Assembly (NCBI RefSeq): GCF_002483315.1
Contig: NZ_DLHR01000012.1
Span: 65,960-129,959, forward strand
Reading direction: 5' to 3'
Source of the DNA: Flavobacterium sp. UBA7663
Lineage (GTDB): Bacteria > Bacteroidota > Bacteroidia > Flavobacteriales > Flavobacteriaceae
DNA: 64,000 nt
Under the pieces are notes generated by a model that was not told the DNA's origin, did not search any database, and saw only the letters and a program-made list of their open reading frames with translations. This document shows, one piece after another, positions 26,673 through 35,489 of the stretch. Positions within the stretch are counted from its first letter, which is position 1. Each line of letters starts with the position of its first letter. Position numbers and translations under genes: made by a program.

Positions 26673-28604
26673 ATGATATTGTCAGCAATATATATAGAGA
26701 ATCATTTCTTATTTGAAAAACCGCAAATAATAAATTTTGGAGGGAAATATTTTTTTTCAATCCTTGAAAACGGAAAGATTTCTAAAGAAGAAAATAAAAG
26801 TTATATACCAAATTTTTATAATGAAGATAATGTTTTATTATTATCAGCAATTGTTGGTGCAAATGGTGCAGGAAAAACAAATATTTTAAGGGCAATAAGT
26901 CAAACAAGTGATGAAAGATCAATTGCTTTAATTTATGAAGATGAAAACAAAATTTTAATACAAAATAAAAAAGTAAATAACTTAGGTATAGATAATTTTG
27001 ATTTCGAGGAAATAGATAGTAATGACAAATTGTATCCTTTATATTATTCTCCAAGCATAGATTACGATATACAAGATATATTTAGTCCTATTTCACCCTC
27101 ACGAAATTTTAATTCTAGTTTGAGTGAATTTTATTTTGACAATTTAGAAAGACAATTATTCTTTTTAAACAGTCCTAAAATAGATATTCTTAAAGAAGTA
27201 TATCCTGACACACCATTTTATTCAAGTTTAAATGTTAAAGTAAATAATTTTAATAAAAGCCGATTTCTTAATATATATAAAGATGCTACTTTAGGAAAGA
27301 GTTTAAATAAAGAATTAGAAATTTTATGGAGTAGTTATAAAATTGAATCGGAAATGATTCATAATGATGATGATTTTTTGAAAAATTTAAGGATAATGTT
27401 ATTTTCATTATTAGTTTTAGACGATACTTATCCCGTAACAAATAATAACGGATTTGAGATAGGTTTTGAAGATGTAATTCGTCAAAACACATTCACTGGA
27501 AAATTAAATAAATTTTTAGAAAAAAGAATTTGTAATATTGATTTACCAACTTTCAACATTTTAAAAGAGAATTATATTTTTGATGTTAATAACCTACAAG
27601 ATTTAATTGATAGAATTGATAGGAGCAAATTAAAAATAATTTCTGGTGGATTTGATTTTGAATCAATTAAAGCCAGAATGATTAACTGTATTAAGTCATT
27701 TAAGGCAGTCAATGAATTTCATAAATTCGTAGGAAATTTTGATTTAGATAGTAGATTAAAAATTGAAAATGAAAAAGTTTTCGTTGAATTTAAAATTGAA
27801 GAACAACCGAAAATCTTAGTTCTTATAAAAGAATATGAAAAACTTATTTCAGTTTTCAAAGAAACAATACAACATAGTAATTTTAGAATTTTAAACTTTT
27901 ATCCAGATAAAAAGCTATCTACAGGTGAAAAATCTCTCTTAGATTTTTTTAGCAGTTTATACTATTTTACAATTGACAAAACTGATCATCAAAGGAGAAA
28001 AGAAAATTACTTATTGCTTTTAGATGAACCCGAACTTGGGTACCATGCTTTATGGAAAAAAAAGTTTGTAAATGCAATTACTAAAGTGTTACCAATTATT
28101 TTCAGCGAGCTTGACAATAATCCAAAAGTACAAATAATTTTCACGACACATGATGCATTAACACTTTCAGATATTGCAAATTATAATGTTACATATATTT
28201 ACAAGAATTCTACAAAAAAAGTATTGTCACTGAGTGAATCCAAAGAAAAGAAAGTTTTTGGTGGAAATATAACAGATATTTTAGCTGATTCTTTTTTTGT
28301 TGGTGATGGTTTAATAGGTGATTTTGCAAAAAGTAAAATTCAAGATTTAATTGATTACATAAATTATTGGGACAAAAAAAGGAAAAATAATGATTCTATT
28401 GATTTAGAGTTAGAAGACAAAATAAAATGGATTTCTTCAAAAATAGTTGCCAAAAAAGTCATTGAACAGATTGGTGAGCCTTACTTAAATGATAAGTTAA
28501 ATGATATGTTTTTGGAAGTATTTCCTGATTTTAAGAATGAAGAGATTATAAGACTAGAAGAGAAAATTAAAAAGTTGAAAGATGATACCAATTCAAATAA
28601 ATAA
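26673..28604 (+). CDS. AAA-family ATPase of a Septu-like defence pair (PtuA-like)
   Basis: A 643-aa ABC/RecF-like ATPase. Walker A is GANGAGKTNIL (about residues 65-75), a signature-like LSTGEKSLLDFFS lies near 414, Walker B is LLLLDEPELGYHALW (about 448-462), and the H-loop is FTTHDALTLSD (about 490). It has no membrane segment. The stop overlaps the start of an HNH nuclease gene by 23 bp, the hallmark of Septu-type systems, in which an ATPase complex controls an HNH nuclease. It begins 2 nt after hsdS, in the same operon. Assignment to Septu is by architecture; the exact subtype is not settled. Confidence 0.75.
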   Translation: MILSAIYIENHFLFEKPQIINFGGKYFFSILENGKISKEENKSYIPNFYNEDNVLLLSAIVGANGAGKTNILRAISQTSDERSIALIYEDENKILIQNKKVNNLGIDNFDFEEIDSNDKLYPLYYSPSIDYDIQDIFSPISPSRNFNSSLSEFYFDNLERQLFFLNSPKIDILKEVYPDTPFYSSLNVKVNNFNKSRFLNIYKDATLGKSLNKELEILWSSYKIESEMIHNDDDFLKNLRIMLFSLLVLDDTYPVTNNNGFEIGFEDVIRQNTFTGKLNKFLEKRICNIDLPTFNILKENYIFDVNNLQDLIDRIDRSKLKIISGGFDFESIKARMINCIKSFKAVNEFHKFVGNFDLDSRLKIENEKVFVEFKIEEQPKILVLIKEYEKLISVFKETIQHSNFRILNFYPDKKLSTGEKSLLDFFSSLYYFTIDKTDHQRRKENYLLLLDEPELGYHALWKKKFVNAITKVLPIIFSELDNNPKVQIIFTTHDALTLSDIANYNVTYIYKNSTKKVLSLSESKEKKVFGGNITDILADSFFVGDGLIGDFAKSKIQDLIDYINYWDKKRKNNDSIDLELEDKIKWISSKIVAKKVIEQIGEPYLNDKLNDMFLEVFPDFKNEEIIRLEEKIKKLKDDTNSNK

Positions 28605-29544
28605 TTCTTTAGTCGAAGAACACTATGAAAGTATAGAATTCAATTTATTAAAACAAATTGAAAGAGTATTGAATGATGATGGTATAAAAAAAACAAGAAA
28701 TGGAAGTACTTCAATAATTGAATTTTCAAATCAGCTTGAAGAAGATTTAGAACTATTTATTTCAGATCCTGAAAATAATTTAAAACCTCTAATTACAATA
28801 AAACCACAATCACTAGTAAATAAGATTGATGAGCTGATTGTGCATAGACCTAATTATTTAAATAAATGGCATGATGATAATTTGATTTTAAAAAACATTT
28901 TTATTGATAATGGTTATGAAAATAAAAGTTTTAATAAATGGAATTTTATTAATAAAATAAACATTGATACTTGCTCATACTGTAATAGAAATTATATTTA
29001 TACAACAAAAAAGAATAAAAAAATAAAACCTGAAATAGATCATTTTTACCCTAAATCAAAATATCCTCTTTTAGGACTTAGTTATTATAACTTAATACCT
29101 GCATGTAAATCTTGTAATGGATTTGGTGCTAAAGAAGAAAGAGATCCATTAATAGAAGGTTTAACAAATCCTTATTTATTAAACTACAATGACTTTGAAT
29201 TAAGTCACAAAATAAAAAACATAGCAATTATAAATCCATTATCTGGAAAATCAGACGTTGAAGTTTTTTTTAAAAAATCAATTCCGGGTCATTTAGAGGT
29301 TTTTAATTTGAAAGAATTATATGAATTACACCATGATCATGCAATTGAATTAATTATTAAGAAAAGATTAAAATATTCAAAAAAATACAGAGATTATTTG
29401 AGTTCATACAAAGGATTACAGTTTAGTAAATCAGAAATTGATAGAATGATTTTAGGGAACTATGCATTAGAAAAAGAACAGCATAAAAGACCACTGTCGA
29501 AATTGTATCAAGATATTGGTAAAGAATTGGGGTTGATAAAATAA
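28582..29544 (+). CDS. HNH endonuclease partner of the AAA ATPase (PtuB-like)
   Basis: A 320-aa protein. The central HNH domain carries two zinc-binding pairs, CSYC (residues 131-134) and CKSC, around the catalytic EIDHFYPKSKYPLLGLSYYN segment (H154) and NLIPACKSCNG. The C-terminal third is helical (ALEKEQHKRPLSKLYQDIG), probably for contact with the ATPase. It should cut DNA, or tRNA as in some relatives, on activation. The gene overlaps the ATPase gene by 23 bp and precedes mcrB by 22 bp. Confidence 0.8.
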   Translation: MIPIQINNSLVEEHYESIEFNLLKQIERVLNDDGIKKTRNGSTSIIEFSNQLEEDLELFISDPENNLKPLITIKPQSLVNKIDELIVHRPNYLNKWHDDNLILKNIFIDNGYENKSFNKWNFINKINIDTCSYCNRNYIYTTKKNKKIKPEIDHFYPKSKYPLLGLSYYNLIPACKSCNGFGAKEERDPLIEGLTNPYLLNYNDFELSHKIKNIAIINPLSGKSDVEVFFKKSIPGHLEVFNLKELYELHHDHAIELIIKKRLKYSKKYRDYLSSYKGLQFSKSEIDRMILGNYALEKEQHKRPLSKLYQDIGKELGLIK

Positions 29545-29566
29545 ATAAGAAATACAATAATAATAA

Positions 29567-31354
29567 ATGAATCATTTTGAATATACTACACAGCTCCTAA
29601 ACTATTTAGATGGTTTGAAAATTAATCAAACTATTATAAATTGGAATTTTAAAGGAAAAACTGATATTGCATTTGGTACGCCTGGCGGTAGCTGGGATGG
29701 AAAAGGATATTTGTTTGAAAATAATAATAAAGGATACAAATTTATTATAAGAAGTATACCAAATAAAGAAAATGGTTACATCGTAATTGAATCTTTAAAT
29801 TTAGAAGGTCAGTTATATAATATTAGATTAAATGATAATAAAAAATTTTTTTCTAAAGATGGTATTACTAAGTTATTAGATTCTTTTTCAATGACAGTTG
29901 GTTATGGTAAAAGGAAACGTAATGATGTTAAAAATGAATTTTTAAAATTAGGAGTAGAAACTAATGTTATTTCTGAAATAGAAGATAATAATCCAAATTG
30001 GGGAAAAGTATTAATTGATATTTTAAATTGGGCTATATTAAGAGAAAAAGTAAAAATTGAACTTAAGAAAAATGTTTCATCAAATATAGATAATGATAAT
30101 TTGAATCAAACTCAAAAACAAATTGAAATGATTGAATTACTTGAATACAAAAAGCAAATCATTTTACAAGGTCCTCCAGGAACTGGTAAAACAAGAGAAG
30201 CAAAATTAATTGCTAAAGAAATACTTGGATTAGATTCTCTTGAGGATTTAAAAGAAAATACTCAATTTAAATTAATTCAATTTCATCCATCATATACTTA
30301 TGAAGATTTTGTTAGAGGAATTGTTGCTGAGTCAAAAGGCGACCGAATTCAATATAATAATGTTAATAAAACTTTAGGATTATTTGCAAAAGAAGCTTTG
30401 AAGAATTTTATGAATTCTAAAAAAGTACCAGAATTAATTTCTAAAGAAATTTGGGTTGAAGAAAATTATTTGAAATTCAAAGAAGATATAGAGAAACAAT
30501 TACAAGAAGTTGGAGAGATAATAATTAAAGAAAAAACGAAACCAAAAATTACAGCTATTGAAGAAAATGCTTTGAGAGTTAATAGATACAGTAATGAAAA
30601 CGATTCAATATTGGTAAAAGATAATGATATTATTTATGGATATATTGGATTATATTTAACTGAGCCTTCTATAAAAGTCAAAGAGAATTTATCTCTATCA
30701 AAATCTGCAAGAAGCGGGATGTACTATTTATATCAAAATCTTATTGAAAAATTTAAAAAGTATCTAGATAAAAACAAATCGGAGTTCAAGTTTACTGAAG
30801 AATTCAAACCAGAAAAGATTAAGAAGTATATTTTGGTAATTGATGAAATCAATCGAGCCAACCTTTCATCTGTTCTTGGGGAATTAATTTATGCATTAGA
30901 GTACCGTGGTGAAGCAGTTGAATCTATGTATGCTGTTGATGATGATAATCAATTAATCTTACCTCCAAATCTTTATATTATTGGAACCATGAATACAGCT
31001 GACCGTTCTGTTGGTCATATTGATTATGCAATTCGAAGACGTTTTGCTTTTGTAGATGTTTTACCTGAAAATCTAAAAGAAAAGCAAGGATTAGAAAATT
31101 TTCATGAAGTACTTTTCTTGGAGGTGGAAAAATTATTTAAAGAACATACTTCTCCAGAATTCGAAGTTAAAGATGTTCAATTAGGTCATTCTTATTTTAT
31201 TGATAAATCTAATGAAGAAAATGGAGCTGGAATGGATATTCGTTTTGAATATGAAATCAAGCCTATATTATTAGAATATGTAAAAGATGGTGTGTTAATA
31301 GGTAAAGGTAAAGATATTAAAAAGGAAATTGAAGAATTAAAAACTCTTCTATAA
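29567..31354 (+). CDS. mcrB: McrB-type AAA+ GTPase of a modification-dependent restriction system
   Basis: A 595-aa protein. The N-terminal about 180 residues are a variable DNA-recognition region (FKGKTDIAFGTPGGSWDGKG). The motor domain has Walker A QGPPGTGKTREA (about 201-210), the McrB motif YEDFVRGI, Walker B VIDEINRANLSSVLGEL and the family marker GTMNTADRS (about 470-478), followed by the arginine-finger region IDYAIRRRFAF. By family it binds modified DNA, hydrolyses GTP and drives McrC. Its stop overlaps the mcrC start by one base (TAATG). The recognised modification cannot be told. Confidence 0.92.
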   Translation: MNHFEYTTQLLNYLDGLKINQTIINWNFKGKTDIAFGTPGGSWDGKGYLFENNNKGYKFIIRSIPNKENGYIVIESLNLEGQLYNIRLNDNKKFFSKDGITKLLDSFSMTVGYGKRKRNDVKNEFLKLGVETNVISEIEDNNPNWGKVLIDILNWAILREKVKIELKKNVSSNIDNDNLNQTQKQIEMIELLEYKKQIILQGPPGTGKTREAKLIAKEILGLDSLEDLKENTQFKLIQFHPSYTYEDFVRGIVAESKGDRIQYNNVNKTLGLFAKEALKNFMNSKKVPELISKEIWVEENYLKFKEDIEKQLQEVGEIIIKEKTKPKITAIEENALRVNRYSNENDSILVKDNDIIYGYIGLYLTEPSIKVKENLSLSKSARSGMYYLYQNLIEKFKKYLDKNKSEFKFTEEFKPEKIKKYILVIDEINRANLSSVLGELIYALEYRGEAVESMYAVDDDNQLILPPNLYIIGTMNTADRSVGHIDYAIRRRFAFVDVLPENLKEKQGLENFHEVLFLEVEKLFKEHTSPEFEVKDVQLGHSYFIDKSNEENGAGMDIRFEYEIKPILLEYVKDGVLIGKGKDIKKEIEELKTLL

Positions 31355-32745
31355 TGGGGTTTAAATTATCAGAACATAATAGTATCGAAATTCTTTTCAA
31401 TGAATTGTCTTCAGATTCTTTGAACGAGACTATTTTGTTGTATGATACTATTCAATCTAAACGTTTTAATGATAGTAGTCATTGTTTTCTTTTTGAGAAG
31501 AAAGAACAAGGTTTTGAACTAAAAGCGGATTATTGTATTGGTTTAGATTGGTTAGGTAACACAGGAAGGTACTTATATGTAGAACCTAAACTCAACACCA
31601 AAACAGCTAAAATATTTGATACAATTACTGATTCTGAAGAAGAAATTTTAAAAGATGATTTTGAATATATTCCAACAGAAATTAAAGAATTGGATTATTT
31701 AAAAATGTTATTACAAGTTACTAATGTTCCTGAAAGTAATGATGAATTAAAGGGTTTGGTACAAATAGATTGGGTTGCTAAACCTATTGAAATAGAGCAA
31801 AAAGAAGACAAACTAACACCCTTTTTGGTTGTTCAGTATCTTCAATTAGTTAAAGCTATTGTTAGGAAGGGGCTGAAGAAAAATTATTATAAATTTCAAG
31901 AAAACTTAAATAATAGAGTTAAGGGTAAAATTTTAGTAGGGCAACACATCAAACAAAATGTTTTTAAAAATAGATTCACGAACACCTTTTGTGAATACCA
32001 ACAATTTGGTGAAGATCATGCAGAAAATCGTTTTCTGAAAAAAGTATTGCAATTTGCAAGTAGCTATATCGAAAATCATGAAAAACTTTTCGGTGATAAA
32101 TTTATAGAATTACAACATACGATTAATTATTGCCGCCCAGCTTTTGAACTTATTTCTAATCAAGTCAATGATTACGAATTAAAGCATATTAAGTACAATC
32201 CATTTTATAAAGATTATGCAAATGCCATAGATTTAGGAAAAAAGATATTGAAAAGATTTGCTTATAATATCACTCAAACGACTAACGATAAAGTAGCAAC
32301 TCCTCCTTTTTGGATAGATATGCCAAGATTGTTTGAGTTATATGCCTACAGTAAAATGATTGAAGCTAACCCAACCGATAGAAAAGCGATCCATTATCAA
32401 TTTTCTACTCATGGAAATTTTTTAGATATTTTAGTATCTAAACCAGATTTTCAAATGGTCATAGATGCTAAATATAAATTGCATTATCAAAACGGTCATT
32501 TACATCAAGATATTCGTCAAGTTGCAGGATATGCAAGATTGAATAAAGTGAGAGAAAAATTAAATCGGGATAAAGAAGATGATAGAAACATTGATTGTTT
32601 AATTATCTATCCTGATATGGAAAATGGATTGGATGACTTAAGTTTAGAAAATATTAATGATAAAAGACTACCTATACAGGCTTATTACAATGTTTTTAAG
32701 TTGGGAGTTAAATTGCCTTTTATAGAAGAAATTAATAACAAATAG
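31354..32745 (+). CDS. mcrC: McrC-type nuclease subunit
   Basis: A 463-aa protein. The N-terminal part contains the conserved McrC region; the C-terminal PD-(D/E)xK nuclease is visible as NFLDILVSKPDFQMVIDAKY (about residues 351-373) with the D ... DAK catalytic set, followed by a conserved YARLNKVRE helix. It forms the cleaving part of McrBC. Co-translated with mcrB; the next gene starts 10 nt after its stop. Confidence 0.9.
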   Translation: MGFKLSEHNSIEILFNELSSDSLNETILLYDTIQSKRFNDSSHCFLFEKKEQGFELKADYCIGLDWLGNTGRYLYVEPKLNTKTAKIFDTITDSEEEILKDDFEYIPTEIKELDYLKMLLQVTNVPESNDELKGLVQIDWVAKPIEIEQKEDKLTPFLVVQYLQLVKAIVRKGLKKNYYKFQENLNNRVKGKILVGQHIKQNVFKNRFTNTFCEYQQFGEDHAENRFLKKVLQFASSYIENHEKLFGDKFIELQHTINYCRPAFELISNQVNDYELKHIKYNPFYKDYANAIDLGKKILKRFAYNITQTTNDKVATPPFWIDMPRLFELYAYSKMIEANPTDRKAIHYQFSTHGNFLDILVSKPDFQMVIDAKYKLHYQNGHLHQDIRQVAGYARLNKVREKLNRDKEDDRNIDCLIIYPDMENGLDDLSLENINDKRLPIQAYYNVFKLGVKLPFIEEINNK

Positions 32746-32755
32746 GTTTGATGCC

Positions 32756-33502
32756 ATGAAAATAGCCCTTTTAGACGACAACCCTGAACAATTAGAAAAG
32801 AATCAAAAGTTTTTGAGCACTTTGCCTATTGAAATCGTAACGGCTTGTACTAATGCCAAAGTGTTTTTACAAGAAGTAAAAGCTTCCAAACCTGATGTGT
32901 TGGTATTAGATTTGAACTTGGGAGATTCTTATATGACAGGAATGGAAGTGGCATTTGAATTAAAATTACCTGTTTTATTTGCCAGCAGTAATACGCCTGA
33001 ATATGTTAAGGAAATGGAACGTTTAAAGCGTGAGGAATCGTTGTGTGTTGATCATATAACGAAACCTTTTACTGAGCATGAGTTTCAAAAGACCTTTACT
33101 CGTTTTTTACAAGAGGTTAAATTCTTTTGGAACCAACATTATGTCACTCTTGATTTAGGAAAACAAAAACGCACAAAAATAGCGATAGAATCTATTGTAT
33201 ATCTTGTAGCTGATAAAGCCACTGGCTCCGAATCGAACAACAAACAAATTTATTTTACCAATAGAAAAGCAGAAAATTTAATTGATTTTTCTTTCTCTAA
33301 AATGGAAGACAAAGGAATGTTGAAAACCCAGTTTATTACCATTCATAAATCGTTTCGTGTAAACGTTAACCACATTAAACACTATAATAAGAAGGAGGAA
33401 GTTATTGAGGTAGAAGTGTTTAATGCTTTAGGAAAGTTGGAAACTATGAAGTTGCCCGTTTCTGAAAATTATCAATCGTTTTTAAAATCATTTCGAAAAT
33501 AA
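32756..33502 (+). CDS. LytTR-family response regulator at the end of the defence operon
   Basis: A 248-aa protein with a receiver domain (residues 1-118; acidic pair D7-D8 in LLDDNP, phosphoacceptor D52 in LVLDLNLGD, K near TKPF) and a LytTR DNA-binding domain (about 130-248; FITIHKSFRVNVNHIK). No histidine kinase is encoded in the window. It is 10 nt from mcrC, so it is made together with the nucleases. Two 14-bp direct repeats with a 21-bp period overlap its stop codon and suit a LytTR binding site. It may control the operon or the genes that follow; known McrBC or Septu systems do not need such a protein. Confidence 0.88.
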   Translation: MKIALLDDNPEQLEKNQKFLSTLPIEIVTACTNAKVFLQEVKASKPDVLVLDLNLGDSYMTGMEVAFELKLPVLFASSNTPEYVKEMERLKREESLCVDHITKPFTEHEFQKTFTRFLQEVKFFWNQHYVTLDLGKQKRTKIAIESIVYLVADKATGSESNNKQIYFTNRKAENLIDFSFSKMEDKGMLKTQFITIHKSFRVNVNHIKHYNKKEEVIEVEVFNALGKLETMKLPVSENYQSFLKSFRK

Positions 33503-33535
33503 CCGCTTTCATTCCTCAAAAAACCGCTTTTATTC
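33501..33535 (+). promoter_or_regulatory. Direct repeat AACCGCTTTyATTC x2, candidate LytTR binding site
   Basis: AACCGCTTTCATTC (33501-33514) and AACCGCTTTTATTC (33522-33535) differ at one base and are 21 bp apart, two helical turns, the spacing used by LytTR dimers. They overlap the stop of the LytTR gene and lie upstream of a small gene. Confidence 0.55.
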
Positions 33536-33545
33536 TTTATAATGA

Positions 33546-33582
33546 GCTGATATGATTCAATATTATATCAGCATTTTTTTTC
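33546..33582 (+). terminator. Terminator of the defence operon
   Basis: GCTGATAT / ATATCAGC stem with an 11-nt loop followed by a run of eight T. Confidence 0.75.
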
Positions 33583-33656
33583 TTATGACTTTTGGTTTGT
33601 AATTACAGCGGAAACCGAAAAGCTAACGAGTAGGTAAATTATTTAAACCAAAAATC

Positions 33657-33803
33657 ATGAGTAAATTAAATGCAAATTCAGGCACAAGTAGAGGAATTAG
33701 TTCAAAACCAAGTAGTACTTCAACAAGTAAACCTAATCCTAATTATCCTAGTAAAACAGGAAAACCATCTGGACCAGGAAGAGGAAATACACCTAAAAAA
33801 TAA
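33657..33803 (+). CDS. Small Ser/Pro/Lys-rich protein, 48 aa
   Basis: A 48-aa frame beginning MSKLNANSGTSRGISSKPSS and ending GPGRGNTPKK. It is low in hydrophobic residues, basic and probably disordered; no signal peptide. It lies between a terminator and another strong hairpin, so it is a separate transcript, just downstream of the probable LytTR sites. Function unknown. Confidence 0.55.
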   Translation: MSKLNANSGTSRGISSKPSSTSTSKPNPNYPSKTGKPSGPGRGNTPKK

Positions 33804-33812
33804 TTAAGGAGC

Positions 33813-33849
33813 AATACCTCAATAGTATTTTTGAAACTATTGAGGTATT
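33813..33849. terminator. Terminator of the small Ser/Pro-rich gene
   Basis: Perfect 14-bp stem AATACCTCAATAGT / ACTATTGAGGTATT with a 9-nt loop, then TTAAAAATTT. Confidence 0.7.
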
Positions 33850-33865
33850 TAAAAATTTAAAGAAA

Positions 33866-34516
33866 ATGAACAAACTAAACATAAAAGCTTTTGATATTGA
33901 AGGCAAAAGCAATGAAGAAATTGTTAACCTTGTTTCTCAATTTCCATTTTATGAATCTGACAAAGAAGCGAATAGTAAAAAGAGAAAACGTTGGGTAGTG
34001 AATCCTGAAAATATATCGGGCGAAGTTTTGTCTAAACTCTATATCAATGATGATATGATACTAGGCTTCAATTTTAATAAAGATTATGATAACGATTTGC
34101 AATTGCATTACCTTGAAAGAGATTTGCAATTGGTTGAAGTATATGAGTTCCCTCTTTTAGAAAGTCATAAAACGATTCCTTTTATGGAAAAAATCATTAA
34201 TAAAGAGCCTTTGCAGTTTCATTGGAGAAATACGATTCCATTACATGAAAAATTTTCGCATCCGTTTTTTAAAAATGTATTGGGTTTTAAGAATTCCAAT
34301 TTCTTTATTCGCCCAGAAGATGTGGGGTTAACTTTTCCTTACCAGCATCCCGAATTTAAAAATGTTAAGGAAAAAGTGCTATTACTAGAGAATTTGTATT
34401 TTAAGAAAAGTCACTTAATCGCTTACAAAGTTTTTAACCCTATAGCTTACGAGTATAAAATCGTTTGGTCTATGGAATTTTATGAGTATTTAAAAAATTT
34501 AAAACCAATAAATTAA
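33866..34516 (+). CDS. Hypothetical protein, 216 aa
   Basis: A soluble protein starting MNKLNIKAFDIEGKSNEEIV, with no signal peptide, membrane segment or domain that I recognise. The region around residues 140-175 (FFIRPEDVGLTFPYQHPEF) looks conserved in style. It starts 17 nt after a strong hairpin and is followed 2 nt later by a DUF1737-like gene, so the two are probably co-transcribed. Function unknown; position in a defence-rich island makes a defence role possible. Confidence 0.7.
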   Translation: MNKLNIKAFDIEGKSNEEIVNLVSQFPFYESDKEANSKKRKRWVVNPENISGEVLSKLYINDDMILGFNFNKDYDNDLQLHYLERDLQLVEVYEFPLLESHKTIPFMEKIINKEPLQFHWRNTIPLHEKFSHPFFKNVLGFKNSNFFIRPEDVGLTFPYQHPEFKNVKEKVLLLENLYFKKSHLIAYKVFNPIAYEYKIVWSMEFYEYLKNLKPIN

Positions 34517-34518
34517 TT

Positions 34519-34686
34519 ATGAAAGAATATAAAGTTATCCTGGGAAGTTCAATATTAGATTTAGAGCAACAAATAAATGAGTTTTTGAAAATGAATTGGC
34601 AATTACAAGGTGGTGTTAGTGTTAGATACAATAGAGGAGTGGGTAACAATGAAATGTTTTATGCACAGGCAGTAGTTAAAATATAA
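34519..34686 (+). CDS. DUF1737-like small protein
   Basis: A 55-aa protein: MKEYKVILGSSILDLEQQIN ... WQLQGGVSV ... MFYAQAVVKI. The pattern YKV-x-SS-x-LE-x2-(I/V)N-E-x5-W-x-LQGG-(V/I)SV and the YAQA ending match the DUF1737 family, whose function is unknown. It follows the 216-aa gene by 2 nt and ends just before a terminator. Confidence 0.75.
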   Translation: MKEYKVILGSSILDLEQQINEFLKMNWQLQGGVSVRYNRGVGNNEMFYAQAVVKI

Positions 34687-34690
34687 ATTG

Positions 34691-34711
34691 AGAGGCTTTA
34701 GCCTCTTTTTT
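34691..34711 (+). terminator. Terminator after the DUF1737-like gene
   Basis: AGAGGC-TTTA-GCCTCT stem-loop followed by TTTTT. Confidence 0.75.
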
Positions 34712-34730
34712 ATTGAATTTTACGTCTCTT

Positions 34731-34762
34731 TAAAAGCAAATGAGGCCTCATATTTACTTTTA
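34731..34762. repeat. Long imperfect palindrome between convergent transcription units
   Basis: ATGAGGCCTCAT (34740-34751) is a perfect 12-bp palindrome, and its flanks TAAAAG(C/T)AAA extend the symmetry on both sides with a 2-nt bulge. It lies just after the end of the leftward replication module. It may be a shared terminator or a protein or replication site. Confidence 0.45.
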
Positions 34763-34772
34763 AAACAACTAG

Positions 34773-35486
34773 TTAAATTCTAAAACTCTTACCATGTAAT
34801 TCTATAAAATTGAAACTACCTAAAATTCTATCAAAAACTCTTCCTCCATATCTTGAAAGTTTATTTATGGCATATTCCATGTTATTTGGATGCTCGTTGT
34901 CATAATTCATTGTAATAATGGAATTCATTTTTTTGTTTTCCAATCTTTGAAACAAAACTTCTTCAAATAGTTCTGATTTTCCAAATCTTGATGCCTGTTT
35001 CTCTGCTAGTAAATCATCAATGATTAAATGATCTTTGTAAAGTCCATCTTTAAAATTATACATGTTTTCGTCTTCTATCAATTCAAATTTTGACACAGCA
35101 TTAACTGTTGTGGTAAATTTTAAATTCACTTGATTACTTTCATTTATAATTTGTTGAAAAATTCTTAGTATAGAAGTTTTTCCACATCCAAAACCACCAA
35201 CAATTACTAATCCTTTGTTTAAGTCAATTGAAGTGTTTGGGTATTCAAAAAGTAATGAAGAGTCATAGAAATTTTCTTTTTTCTGAAAGAAGTAAATAAG
35301 AGTATAGACTAAAGCTTTATTTTCTTCAGTACAGACAAATTCTTGTCCTTCAATTTCTAGAAATTTTAACCGAAACATTATGTATAGTTTTTTCGGTTCT
35401 AATGATTGATGTAACAATGGTTTTCTTTCAATATTTGCAATATATCCCGCAGGATTATTGACAAAATCATTAATGTTTAGTTTCAT
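34773..35486 (-). CDS. DnaC/IstB-like AAA ATPase, probable helicase loader
   Basis: A 237-aa protein with Walker A VGGFGCGKTSILR (about residues 88-100) and a Walker B-like HLIIDDLLAEKQ followed by RLENKKMNSIITMNYD (sensor 1). Size and motifs fit DnaC-type helicase loaders of phages and mobile islands. It follows the winged-helix replication gene by 3 nt. Together they suggest that the island can replicate after excision; this is an inference. Confidence 0.75.
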   Translation of the reverse strand: MKLNINDFVNNPAGYIANIERKPLLHQSLEPKKLYIMFRLKFLEIEGQEFVCTEENKALVYTLIYFFQKKENFYDSSLLFEYPNTSIDLNKGLVIVGGFGCGKTSILRIFQQIINESNQVNLKFTTTVNAVSKFELIEDENMYNFKDGLYKDHLIIDDLLAEKQASRFGKSELFEEVLFQRLENKKMNSIITMNYDNEHPNNMEYAINKLSRYGGRVFDRILGSFNFIELHGKSFRI

Positions 35487-35489
35487 AGT

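Noticed and set aside
34731..34762. Palindrome as proven replication origin
   Set aside because: No iterons or AT-rich unwinding region are distinct from the background; position alone is not enough.
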